The position numbers and the translations under genes were made by a program. This document shows positions 9,301 through 18,200 of a DNA stretch of 64,000 nt, piece after piece. The stretch lies in the NCBI GenBank assembly GCA_023455425.1, contig JAEYCM010000012.1, positions 82,160-146,159 on the forward strand, given 5' to 3'. Every line of letters begins with the position of its first letter. The first letter of the stretch is position 1. Origin of the DNA: Bacillota bacterium. GTDB taxonomy: Bacteria > Bacillota > Clostridia > Christensenellales > CAG-138. The notes beneath the pieces were generated by a model. It saw nothing but the letters and a program-made list of their open reading frames with translations. It was not told the DNA's origin and did no database searches.

Positions 9301-9851
9301 CACAAAGTCCGCGGGACAATGACCGTGTGCGCACCGGCGGGCTATTGTCCCAGGTGGAGCGCAAGCCCACCCGCGCGGGTAACAGCCTGATGGGGTATGC
9401 GGTGCTCGAAGGCGTCACGGGTACGGTGGAACTTGTACTGTTCCCCCGCACGCTTACGCAGGTGGCAAACACGTTTTACCCTGCCCGCGCCGTCATGGTG
9501 ACAGGTAAGCTCAATATGCGGGAAAACCAGAAGAACAGCATCCTGGTAGACGAAATGGTTCCGCTTGACGAAGTCGTACCCACGCTGTATTTAAGATACG
9601 AGCAGCTGACGAAAGAGCTTTACGCGCAAACCGTGGAGCTTTTGGCCCGCTACCCCGGGAATGTGCCGGTGGTACTGTGCGAAGCGGGCAATTGCGGTAA
9701 GCGCCTGCCGAAGGAATATGCCGTTAATCTTTCGGAAGGATTCCTTACAAATATGCGGGACCTCATCGGCGCGCAAAACGTGAAGATCGCCGTAAAAAGC
9801 CCGGAGCCGCAGCGCGACCGGGCAAGGGAGCGGCTTTATTCTCAGATATAA
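6372..9851 (+). CDS. dnaE: DNA polymerase III alpha subunit (DnaE)
   Basis: A 1159-residue C-family replicative polymerase. The N-terminal PHP domain keeps the metal-binding pattern (HLHVHT, ITDHGVM, NDIHYV), suggesting a metal-binding and possibly active PHP site. The polymerase core has GPGRGSGAGS and the catalytic aspartates in PDFDVDF. The fingers region, tandem HhH and a C-terminal OB-fold follow. The length matches DnaE1/DnaE3-type proteins rather than PolC, which has an exonuclease insertion. It starts 16 bp after the Crh-like gene with only a weak Shine-Dalgarno. Confidence 0.95.
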   Translation: MAFTHLHVHTQYSLLDGAARIGELVACAKKHGMEALAITDHGVMYGVVDFYKACKKEGVKPIIGMEAYVAPRSLMDREGSKDREYAHLILLCKDETGYKNLMRLSSEAFLNGFYYKPRIDYDLLSRHSEGLICLSACLAGDIPQRLLQGNYSGAKELAERLQGMFGEDFYIEIQDHGIPEQKEVLPGLVKLAGEIGAKLVATNDIHYVNKEDAQVQDVLLCVQTNTFVDEPNRMRMHADEFYLKSEQEMRAVLGQYPEAFTTTQEIADKCALSIAFGEKHLPGFQAPNGMENDAFLRKLCDEGLKKKMPNAGTMERERLEYELGVIERMGFVDYFLIVWDFIDFAKRNGIIVGPGRGSGAGSLAAYCLNITDVDPLKYGLLFERFLNPERISMPDFDVDFCYERRQEVIDYVVGKYGADHVAQIITFGTMAARAAVRDVGRALHMPYGDVDKVAKMVPYELNMTLERALSMSPELRAAYDNEAEVKNLIDLSRRLEGQPRHASTHAAGVVISKNPVMEVVPLQKNDESVTTQFPMGTLEELGLLKMDFLGLRTLTVIRDTLDFIRQNGKEPPELDGMPYDDPKVYQMIASGDTDGVFQLESAGMRQFLIQLKPDSFEDIIAGISLFRPGPMAQIPRYVGAKHGTVPVTYATEKLRPILQNTYGCMVYQEQVMQIVRDLGGYSLGRSDLVRRAMSKKKHDVMAKERANFIYGNEEEGILGAVKNGVPAEAANKLFDEMMDFASYAFNKSHAACYAVVAYRTAFLKLYYKAEFMAALLNSYLGSADDVAKYVYSARRMGIKVLPPDVNKSRARFSVENGAIRFGLCAVRNVGESAMQQMVRERERGGAFRDFFDFVDRSEGLNKRALEGLIYAGGFDGMKVRRAQLLAVYERALESAAQSKKMRDQGQISLFDLGGAAPAFEGVSIQLPDIQELSHQTILDKEREAIGVYISGHPLDDYEGILSAMEYSVLDLQEADGSQSPRDNDRVRTGGLLSQVERKPTRAGNSLMGYAVLEGVTGTVELVLFPRTLTQVANTFYPARAVMVTGKLNMRENQKNSILVDEMVPLDEVVPTLYLRYEQLTKELYAQTVELLARYPGNVPVVLCEAGNCGKRLPKEYAVNLSEGFLTNMRDLIGAQNVKIAVKSPEPQRDRARERLYSQI

Positions 9852-9882
9852 TATTGTTGTCTTATAGAAAGGATGCATGTAC

Positions 9883-10845
9883 ATGAAACGGATCGGCGTT
9901 TTGACGAGCGGAGGAGATACCCCGGGCATGAATGCGGCAATCCGCGCCGTATTGAAGGCGGGATTGGATAAAGGCATGATCGTCATGGGGATTTACCACG
10001 GCTATCAGGGGCTAATGGAGGGAAGGCTCCAGCAGCTCCAGTATGACGACGTCCACAATATCCTCGAAAAGGGCGGCACCGTTTTGCGAACCGCACGCAG
10101 CGAGCAGTTCAAAACGCCGGAAGGTCAGGCACAGGCCATCAAGGTTTTAAGGGCATACAACATAGACGGCGTCGTCGTGATCGGCGGGGACGGCAGCTAC
10201 AAGGGCGCGCAGGCGCTAAGTAACGCGGGCATTGCGACCATCGGGCTCCCCGGCACCATAGACAACGATATGGGATATACGGACTACACCATTGGCTTTG
10301 ATACCGCGGTCAACAATGTCATCCATGAAATCGGCAAAATCCGTGATACCATGCGCGCGCATGACCGCGTGGGCGTGGTGGAGGTCATGGGCCGCAATTG
10401 CGGGGATATCGCGCTCTGGGCTGGCATTGCGGGCCCCGCGGATCTTACGCTCTTACCTGAGCGGGAATACTCATGGGAAGACGCCACGAGAAGGCTCATG
10501 GACAACAAACTTCGCGGCAGGCTCACCAGTATGGTGATTATCGCCGAGGGCGCGGGTCACGCGGAGGATTTTGCGAATTATGTGCGCGAACACTCGGATG
10601 TGGAAATCAAGGCCGTGGTATTGAGCTACATCCAGCGCGGCGGCGATCCTTCCGCGTTTGACCGCATCTTGGCGACCCGAATGGGCGTACGCGCCGTAGA
10701 CCTTTTGAACGAAGGCAGGGGCGGCCTTGCCATCGGCATCCGGGACAACAAGATCATAGAGGTGCCGTTGCAGGAGGCTGTGGAAAAGGTGGACCGCTTT
10801 GACTCCGAGCTTTATGAAATGAATGATTTCCTGACCAAATTCTAA
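9883..10845 (+). CDS. pfkA: ATP-dependent 6-phosphofructokinase
   Basis: It converts fructose-6-phosphate to fructose-1,6-bisphosphate, the committed glycolytic step. The protein begins MKRIGVLTSGGDTPGMNAAIR-like, and carries GGDGSYKGA, where Gly rather than Asp follows GGD, which marks the ATP-dependent and not the PPi-dependent type. PGTIDNDM holds the catalytic Asp. At 320 aa it is the standard bacterial PfkA length. The ATG at 9883 has aaagga 9 nt upstream, while the in-frame ATG at 9877 is too close to it. dnaE-pfkA adjacency is common in Clostridia. Confidence 0.95.
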   Translation: MKRIGVLTSGGDTPGMNAAIRAVLKAGLDKGMIVMGIYHGYQGLMEGRLQQLQYDDVHNILEKGGTVLRTARSEQFKTPEGQAQAIKVLRAYNIDGVVVIGGDGSYKGAQALSNAGIATIGLPGTIDNDMGYTDYTIGFDTAVNNVIHEIGKIRDTMRAHDRVGVVEVMGRNCGDIALWAGIAGPADLTLLPEREYSWEDATRRLMDNKLRGRLTSMVIIAEGAGHAEDFANYVREHSDVEIKAVVLSYIQRGGDPSAFDRILATRMGVRAVDLLNEGRGGLAIGIRDNKIIEVPLQEAVEKVDRFDSELYEMNDFLTKF

Positions 10846-10865
10846 GTGAAACCAAGGAGCATCCT

Positions 10866-12242
10866 ATGCAACAAAAACGTCCGCCCGTCGAGCGCAACGA
10901 CGATATTATACTGGAAATCGACGCGTTGGGCGCGGAGGGGGAAGGGATAGGCCGGGTCGACGGATACGCGATATTCGTGCCCGGCGCATTGCCGGGGGAA
11001 CTTGTTGCGGCGCATGTCATCAAGACCAATTCTGGCTATGGCGTCGCAAAGCTGATGGAGGTGCTCACTCCGGCGCCGGAGCGTGTGGAGCCGCCCTGCG
11101 CCATATTTCATAAATGCGGCGGATGTACGCTGCAGCACCTGGAGTATTCCGCGCAGCTTTCCTATAAGCGCAAGACGGTGGAGGATGCCCTTACCCGCCT
11201 TGGCGGCTTCAAAGATAGTACCGTTCTGCCTGTTGTCGGCATGGACGAGCCGTGGCAGTACCGCAACAAGGGAAGCTTCCCGCTTGCAGAAATCGACGGA
11301 CGCGTGCAGGCGGGCTTTTTTGCGCCGCGCAGCCACCGGCTCATTCCCACCGAGGACTGCCTCATCCAAAAAGAGGCGGGACTTTTGGCGGTGCTCTCCG
11401 TACGGGATTGGGCGAACGCGCACGGCGTTAAAGCATATAACGAACAGGCGGACAAGGGCGTGCTCCGGCATGTGGTCACACGTACATCGGTCAATGGGGA
11501 AGTGATGGCGGTAATCGTCGCCACCTCCGCTTCCATTCCGGAAAAGCAGGCGCTCATAGAAACCCTGCGCGACCGCGTGGAGGGGTTAAAGAGCATATAC
11601 CTCAATGTTCAGAAAGGACAGACAAACGTCATACTGGGTGCGGAGTACCGCCTGCTGTGGGGCGAGCTGTGCATCACGGAGACGCTTTGCGGGCTTTCGT
11701 TTTCCATCAGCCCCGCCTCATTCCTGCAGGTGAATCCGGTGCAGACGGAGAAACTCTACGAAAAAGCGCTTGAGCTTCTTGCGCTCAATGGAACCGAGCG
11801 GGTGGTGGACGCCTATTGCGGCATTGGTACGATTACGTTACTCCTTGCAAAGCATGCGCGTGAGGTCATTGGCATTGAAAACGTGCCGGAGGCCGTGGAG
11901 GACGCAAAACGCAACGCCGCACAGAACGGCATACCGAATGCGCGTTTTTTGTGCGCTCCGGCGGAAGAAGCGCTGCCCAAGCTCCTTGCGGACGGGGTGA
12001 AGGTCGACGCCCTGGTGCTGGACCCCCCAAGAAAGGGGGCTGAAGAAGCGTTTTTGCGGGCGGTGATCGAAAGCGGCGTACCCCGCATTGTGTATGTTTC
12101 CTGCAACCCCGCGACATTGGCGCGGGACTGCAAGATATTATCCGAAGGCGGCTACAAAGTGGAGACCGTTCAGCCGTTTGACCTATTTCCCCAGACGGCG
12201 CATGTGGAAGCCGTGATCCTGTTGCAACGACAGAAACCTTGA
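10866..12242 (+). CDS. rlmD: 23S rRNA (uracil-5-)-methyltransferase, RumA family
   Basis: A 458-residue RumA/RlmD-type enzyme that makes 5-methyluridine in 23S rRNA. An N-terminal TRAM domain (about residues 12-65) is followed by the 4Fe-4S motif with CGGCTLQH, then a SAM-binding Rossmann domain (DAYCGIGTI). The motif DPPRKG and the catalytic cysteine in VSCNP come next. In Firmicutes a single enzyme may modify two sites (RlmCD), so the exact target is uncertain. ATG has aaggag at good spacing. It is the last gene of the + strand housekeeping block and is followed by a terminator. Confidence 0.92.
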   Translation: MQQKRPPVERNDDIILEIDALGAEGEGIGRVDGYAIFVPGALPGELVAAHVIKTNSGYGVAKLMEVLTPAPERVEPPCAIFHKCGGCTLQHLEYSAQLSYKRKTVEDALTRLGGFKDSTVLPVVGMDEPWQYRNKGSFPLAEIDGRVQAGFFAPRSHRLIPTEDCLIQKEAGLLAVLSVRDWANAHGVKAYNEQADKGVLRHVVTRTSVNGEVMAVIVATSASIPEKQALIETLRDRVEGLKSIYLNVQKGQTNVILGAEYRLLWGELCITETLCGLSFSISPASFLQVNPVQTEKLYEKALELLALNGTERVVDAYCGIGTITLLLAKHAREVIGIENVPEAVEDAKRNAAQNGIPNARFLCAPAEEALPKLLADGVKVDALVLDPPRKGAEEAFLRAVIESGVPRIVYVSCNPATLARDCKILSEGGYKVETVQPFDLFPQTAHVEAVILLQRQKP

Positions 12243-12275
12243 TAAATAAAGGAATTATGCGCGACAGAATGCTTT

Positions 12276-12309
12276 GACGTGAGAGAATACTTTCACGTCT
12301 TTTATTTTC
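12276..12309 (+). terminator. Rho-independent terminator after rlmD
   Basis: Arms GACGTGAGAG (12276-12285) and CTTTCACGTC (12290-12299) pair over 10 bp with one G-T pair and a 4-nt loop. They are followed by a T-rich run. This ends the housekeeping block immediately before the acquired region. Confidence 0.85.
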
Positions 12310-12358
12310 GATAAAATATAAGTAGGCTGCCCATTTAAATAAATGCCTGCGGAAGCAT

Positions 12359-13579
12359 ATGAAGAATGTAAGAATTATACCCGTAATACCTAAAGAGAAT
12401 AAAAAGCTTAGAGTTGCAGCTTATTGTCGGGTTAGCACATCCGGACCGGAACAACTGCGCAGCCTTGAGATTCAGATAAAAGCCTATACGAACATTATAA
12501 AAAGCCATCCCAACTGGCTTTATGCCGGTGTGTTTTACGACATCGAAAGTGGACTGCGGCGAAGTGGCAGAAGTGGACTGGACAAAATGCTGGGGAATGT
12601 GGCAAAGGGCAAAATCGATTACATTATCACCAAGTCAATCAGCAGGGTGTCGAGAGATACGCTTGAGGTTTTGAAGATTATAAGATTCTTAAGAGAGCGA
12701 GGGATCAACATGCATTTTGAAAATGAGAAGCTGGATTCAATCGAGGCAGAAAAAGAATTTGAGATTACGCTGAGAGCTATGCTGGCGCAGGACGAAAGTC
12801 GGAATATCAGCGAGAATATTCAATGGGGAATTCAGCGCAAGTTTGAAAAAGGCGAGATTTATACGAAGTATAAGAATTTTACGGGATACACTTGCGATGA
12901 CGGTAAGATTGTCATTGTACCAGAACAGGCAGAAGTAGTTAGAAAAATCTTTGACTTATATTTACAAGGCCTGTCGTTGGGGCAAATCAAGGCTTACCTG
13001 GAAGCCCAGGGGATTAAAACTGTAACGGGCAAGGAGATTTGGGATACAAAAACAATCCAGAGGATGTTGACCAATGAGAAATACAAAGGCGATACCATGC
13101 TTCAAAAGACCTTTACTGAGGATTTTATGACCGGTAAGAAAAGTAAGAATATCGGGCAGCGAAATAAGTATTATGTGAAAAACAGTCACCCCGCTATTGT
13201 TTCCGACGAAGTATTTGATAGGGTGCAGGAGGAAATGGCGAAGCGTGCAAGGCTTGTCAGCAATGAGAATGGTACGGTAGAAACCCGCGGGAGCAAATAT
13301 AACGGAAAATATATATTGGGGAATTTGCTCGTATGCGGCGATTGTGGCGCATCTTATCGGAGAAGGACTGAACGCGGTAAGGTGGTCTGGAGATGTGCTA
13401 CAAGGATCGAAAAGGGTAAAGATGCTTGCGCTACTTCTCCTACGATAAATGAAGCACAATTGAATGAACAACTGGCAGAGGCAGTATGTGGCGGTGTCTA
13501 TGATGAGGGGATAATTAGGAGCAAGGTCGATAAGATACAGATTTTTGAAAAATTTATTATAATAGCTGCAAAGATGTAG
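12359..13579 (+). CDS. Serine recombinase (resolvase/integrase family)
   Basis: A 406-residue serine recombinase. The N-terminal resolvase catalytic domain begins RVAAYCRVST, with the nucleophilic serine in that motif. The Recombinase domain (about residues 165-265, GYTCDDGKIVIVPEQAEVV) and a zinc-ribbon domain (LVCGDCGASYRR, RCATR) follow. These large serine recombinases integrate and excise phages or conjugative elements through short att cores. At 406 aa it is shorter than the usual 450-550, because the C-terminal coiled-coil part is reduced. Codon use is AT-richer than in the preceding block. It lies 60 bp after the rlmD terminator, so this is probably the edge of an integrated element. 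I could not identify paired att sites. Confidence 0.9.
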   Translation: MKNVRIIPVIPKENKKLRVAAYCRVSTSGPEQLRSLEIQIKAYTNIIKSHPNWLYAGVFYDIESGLRRSGRSGLDKMLGNVAKGKIDYIITKSISRVSRDTLEVLKIIRFLRERGINMHFENEKLDSIEAEKEFEITLRAMLAQDESRNISENIQWGIQRKFEKGEIYTKYKNFTGYTCDDGKIVIVPEQAEVVRKIFDLYLQGLSLGQIKAYLEAQGIKTVTGKEIWDTKTIQRMLTNEKYKGDTMLQKTFTEDFMTGKKSKNIGQRNKYYVKNSHPAIVSDEVFDRVQEEMAKRARLVSNENGTVETRGSKYNGKYILGNLLVCGDCGASYRRRTERGKVVWRCATRIEKGKDACATSPTINEAQLNEQLAEAVCGGVYDEGIIRSKVDKIQIFEKFIIIAAKM

Positions 13580-13852
13580 TATTGAAGCCGGCAAACTCAA
13601 GCATATAGCAAAGCAGTCGGAGGCTTGGTCTCAGTCAAAGACGAGCTGATAGGATCCAATTCAAATCTAAATTGAGCCAGCGGGTTTTATATTCGATTAA
13701 GGCGGTGTCCGTGCCTGGAAACCTTACAAGGTGGATGTGGATCCAATCACACCGTAAAACATTTCGATTAGAAATAGCTCCATTATTATTATATACTTAT
13801 TACAGGGTGTTCTTTTAGAACTTCCAATAATAACTCTAAAGGGAAAAAGGAT
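13580..13852. other. Non-coding spacer after the recombinase
   Basis: I see no convincing open frame or RNA gene here. The last 15 bases before 13853 are purine-rich (aaagggaaaaagga) and serve as the ribosome-binding site for the next gene. Confidence 0.4.
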
Positions 13853-14548
13853 TTGGAGAAGATAGTTAATGCGATTTTATTTCTAAAAGATATCTACAAT
13901 AGTATCTTTGGAGTAATATTTATAAGTATTGGTTTGCTACTGCTTTTTTCCTTAATGGTATATTGTAGATTAAAAAGAATGAATAAAACATATAATAAAA
14001 GATGGGATACTTATGTTGCGGCAGTGAAAAAAGAGGCATTACGGATGATTGCCGAATTCGTAGTAATCTCTATGCTATTGATATTAATACAAGATAGTTT
14101 TAATATAGATATTTTAGATTTCATAAGAAATGAAACCTGGAAACTAATTATCGGTTTCTGGTTCATATTTCATATAAAAAATGGGCGAAGCATCTACAAG
14201 TATGTAAATCGCGAATTGCTTTTAGATGAAATTGAAAAAGGGCAAAATCCAAGCCTGCAATTTGAGCTTATGATAAAACAATATCAAAATAATTATGACT
14301 TGGAACTTGAAAAACTTGGAATTTTGAAATCCTTAGCACCCGTTTCTTTAGTACCCCTAATAGCTGGATTTATATTGGAAAATAAGAAGATAAGTTTAAA
14401 TGCCTATACCATTATCTTTTTTTGTATTTTGTTCCTGTATATATATGAACTTTGGAAATGCTATGATACGTTGAGATTTTGGAAATCAAGAAAAAGAAAA
14501 GTTGAAGAAAGAATAATGAATTTGAAAGAAAAGTGCGCAGCGCATTGA
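13853..14548 (+). CDS. Unknown membrane protein, about five TM segments
   Basis: A 231-residue protein that I do not recognise. Hydrophobic segments lie near residues 18-38, 63-80, 98-112, 160-177 and 185-203. A charged cytoplasmic-type stretch lies between the third and fourth, and a Lys/Arg/Glu-rich tail follows the last. The start is a TTG supported by a good purine-rich Shine-Dalgarno; no upstream ATG is in frame. It is AT-rich, like the recombinase and the later defence genes. Its place between a recombinase and a helicase-nuclease suggests cargo of the same element. A membrane effector role is possible but is only positional inference. Confidence 0.6.
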   Translation: MEKIVNAILFLKDIYNSIFGVIFISIGLLLLFSLMVYCRLKRMNKTYNKRWDTYVAAVKKEALRMIAEFVVISMLLILIQDSFNIDILDFIRNETWKLIIGFWFIFHIKNGRSIYKYVNRELLLDEIEKGQNPSLQFELMIKQYQNNYDLELEKLGILKSLAPVSLVPLIAGFILENKKISLNAYTIIFFCILFLYIYELWKCYDTLRFWKSRKRKVEERIMNLKEKCAAH

Positions 14549-15236
14549 CAAGGAACTATTACACGCAACTCGGGTGAGGTTGTATGGTGCTGCGCAAGCC
14601 GGGGAGAGCATGGAAAGAAATCTGACGCCACTTCCCAATGATCAGTAATGAGCAAACCATAGAGTTTTTCTTTGTAAGCCTTGAATATTACGGAACTGGA
14701 TTTTGAAACTGATCCATAAAGAATGGATAAATTTCGTCTGCAGCAAAATACTTTTCATGCCAAGCAAGAATAGTTCTTGTCATTTTTACTATGAAAATGT
14801 TGGAATATCTACTATAATAGCTCTTGTAAAGCAATACGGAAGGGCTTAAGAGCTGTATGGAGATTTCAATGGCAAATAGAAGAAACAAGAAAAAAGTCTA
14901 TTGCAGCTTGACCAACATTGCCTGTAAGGAATATGTTGATTCTCGGGAATATGTGATTCGGAGTTTGCTCTGAAACTATAGGTTGAAGTTTAGTAAAATG
15001 AGTGGGCAAGCAACCCATTCTATAAGGTGCAAGTATAAAAGCGAAATCTTCCATCTTTATGCAGTTGAATGATATGGCAACCTCTTTGGCAGGTTAAGCC
15101 ATGCGAATTTATATTTATCCCCAAAAACCAAACAGATATCCTGTTTGATAACACTCACATAGGCCCACAAACACGCCAACCCCGCTTTCGTTGTAGAATA
15201 GTCAAGCATGATTTTTTCAGAGGAGAAGGAATTCCT
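14549..15236. other. Non-coding region upstream of the large helicase gene
   Basis: This 690-bp stretch has only short, unconvincing frames. It holds a compact hairpin near 15074-15102 (ATGGC and AACCT pairing with AGGTT and GCCAT). The end carries the strong Shine-Dalgarno aggagaagga (15221-15230) of the next gene. I could not place a promoter with confidence. Confidence 0.4.
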
Positions 15237-18200
15237 ATGACAGATACCTCAAAGACCACCGGCCTTCCAAGTGAAGTATGCCTAACACCGACATCTGCCC
15301 TAGGGCGAGTACATCTTAAAATTGAGCTTACTTCGGTTATCAACTATGCTTTGCAGCAAAACCGGATTCCTGTTATACGGGAAATTCTGATTTGTAATAA
15401 TAGTACCGATGATATAGAAAATGCTGTGGTGAAATTGCGCTGTGAACCAGAGTTTGTTTGCTCCGCACAGATGAATGTCGCATCGATTCCGGCAGGTGCA
15501 TCCTTTTCTCTCAGCGGATTTCAGCCACAGATCAACGCTTCCTTCTTGGCGGAACTGACCGAACGCATGATAGGCAGACTGGATATTGCTTTAGAGGGTA
15601 ACCAAGGTGAAGTTCTTGCCGCATGCCAATATGAAATTACCGCGCTCGCCTTTGACGAGTGGCATGGAACTGCTTTCTATCCCGAGTTACTCTGCGCATT
15701 TGTAACGCCAAACCACCCGGAGGCTATCAAGATTACAGCCCGCTCAGCACAGCTTTTGGGCAACTGGAGCGGCGATCCTTCACTAAACGCTTATCAGACC
15801 CAAGATCCTAATCGGGTGCTCATGCAGGCAGCGGCAGTTTACGGTGCTTTGCAGGAAGCCAATATTATTTACTCCGTACCGCCTGCCAGTTTTGAACGCA
15901 TTGGGCAGCGGGTAAGACTTTGTGATGCGGTCATCCAGCAGAAACTGGGTACTTGTTTGGATTTAACGTTGTTCTATGCTACTTGCTTGGAAGCAATTGG
16001 CCTTCACCCGATTCTTTTGTTACAACAGGGACACATCTTTGCCGGTGTTTGGCTGGAGAACCGCTCGTTTTCGGAGACGGTTGAAAATGATCCTTCTTTA
16101 ATTACCAAGCGTATTGCTGAGGGTGTGAACGAGATTGCGGTGGTAGAGTGTACCGCGCTGGTTGCAGGCAAAAATATGAGCTTCGATGAAGCAATGGCTG
16201 CTGCTGTAAGCAAGCTTCGCGACCCCGATCCGCTGGAATACATTATCGATGTTTCCCGTTCCAGACTGAGTGGGATACGGCCGCTTCCCCTGCGTATTCA
16301 GAGTGAAACCGGATGGAAAATCGAAACGCAAAAAAGAAGTGAAAAGGAATTAACGCGCATTCCTGAATCACTCGGTGAGATTATCCATGTAGACGAAACC
16401 TCGACTAAAAAAACGTGGAGCAAAATGCTGCAATGGGAGCGTAAGCTGCTGGATTTAAGCCTGCGAAATACGCTCATCAATCTAAGATGGTCGCAAAGCG
16501 TTATCCCTATCCTCTGCGAATCATTATCGGATCTAGAGGATGCACTGGCAGACGGAGAGGAGTACGGAATCAGTCCCCGACCTTCTGAATGGGTACTGCC
16601 GGAGGAGCAGCGCCGCAGCATTGAACGTTTGACCGATCTAGGCGATTTCAGAGACCTAATAAAAGTAGAGTTTCAAAACAAGCGTCTGCGTTCATTTTTA
16701 AGCGAAGGTGAGCTTTCCCGTGCAATCGTTAACGTTTATCGCGCCTCCAAAAGCTCATTGGAAGAAAACGGGGCCAACACTCTGTACCTTGCCATTGGTT
16801 TTCTTCGCTGGTATGAAACCCCGACCAGCCAAAAGCCGAGGTATGCGCCGCTGATCCTGTTGCCAATAGAAATTGTCCGCAAATCTGCGCTTAAAGGGTA
16901 TGTAATTCGTATACGAGACGAAGAGCCGCAGATGAACATCACTCTGCTGCAGATGATAGCGCAGGATTTTGGCATACAGATTCAAGGGCTGGACCCGCTT
17001 CCTCTGGATGCAATGGGGATCGATCTGCGCACTGTATTTACCGTCATGCGCAAAGCGGTGATGAATCAACCGCGCTGGGATGTCATCGGAGCCGCATTCC
17101 TTGGGATATTTTCTTTTTCCCAGTTTGTGATGTGGAACGATATTCGAAACCGTTCCGAGGATCTTCAAAAGAATAAAATTGTTCGCAGCCTGATGGACGG
17201 ACGACTCTCTTGGCATGCACGAGAGTTGGAGAGCGACGAGCGGGTGCCCGAAGGTGACACGCTTCTGCCTATTCCGATGGATGCTTCACAGTTGCACGCC
17301 ATCCGAGCGGCAGCAGAAGGCCAAAGTTTTGTGCTCCATGGACCTCCCGGCACGGGAAAATCTCAGACGATCACCGCAATAATTGCCAACGCGCTGGCTA
17401 AGGGAAAATCTGTCCTGTTCGTCGCAGAAAAAATGGCAGCATTGTCAGTGGTGCAGCAACGGCTGAAAAATATTGGCATTGGACCATTCTGCCTTGAGCT
17501 ACATTCCAACAAATCCAATAAGCGAGACGTTTTGAATCAACTAAATGAGGCTGCGCAGGTCGCAAAGCAGAATGTGCCGAGCGCCTGGCTAAAAAAAGCC
17601 GAGCAGACTGCGCAACTGCGAGGCGAGTTGGATGTTTACGCGCAGGCGTTGCATAAAGAACAAAAATGCGGCCTATCCCTATTTGCGATGATCGGCTCAT
17701 ATACGAATTATACCGAATGCTCGGAAACCATTGATTTTTCTCCAAAATTTGCCGAAAGCCTTGACGAAGACCGCATGCAGAAGCAGCAGATGATGCTGGA
17801 TAGGCTGATTGCGGCCGCGCGCCTTATCGGCCATCCTTGCCATCATCCCCTGCGAAATGTAGGCAGATCTGTCTATACGCAGCAGATCAAGAGCGAGCTA
17901 CCGCAGAAGTTGGATGCGTATATGTCCGCGCTTGAAAAACTATCAGATGTCGGTATGCTTTTAACGCAAAAGCTGAAACAGCCGACACCCCTTATATTTT
18001 CGGATTGGGAAAGGATTTACCAGATTGCCTGTCAGCTGCAGGTTTGGATACCGTTGCCCCGATACTGGGGTAGGGATTCGGACTGGACACGCACCTGTAT
18101 GGATATTCAAGCAATGGCCTCCCATTTTGATGCGGCACGACGGCTCTATGGTGAGCTGTCCATCCACTGGGAGGAGGGTCTTTTTAACTTGGATGGGGCT

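Noticed and set aside
14549..15060. A group II intron or retron-like RNA in the AT-rich spacer
   Set aside because: Phrases such as ACTCGGGTGAGG recall intron RNA, but there is no reverse transcriptase nearby and no domain V-like hairpin.
15069..15236. 56-codon N-terminal extension of the HheA-like protein
   Set aside because: The extension has no family pattern or ribosome-binding site, whereas the internal ATG at 15237 has an excellent one.
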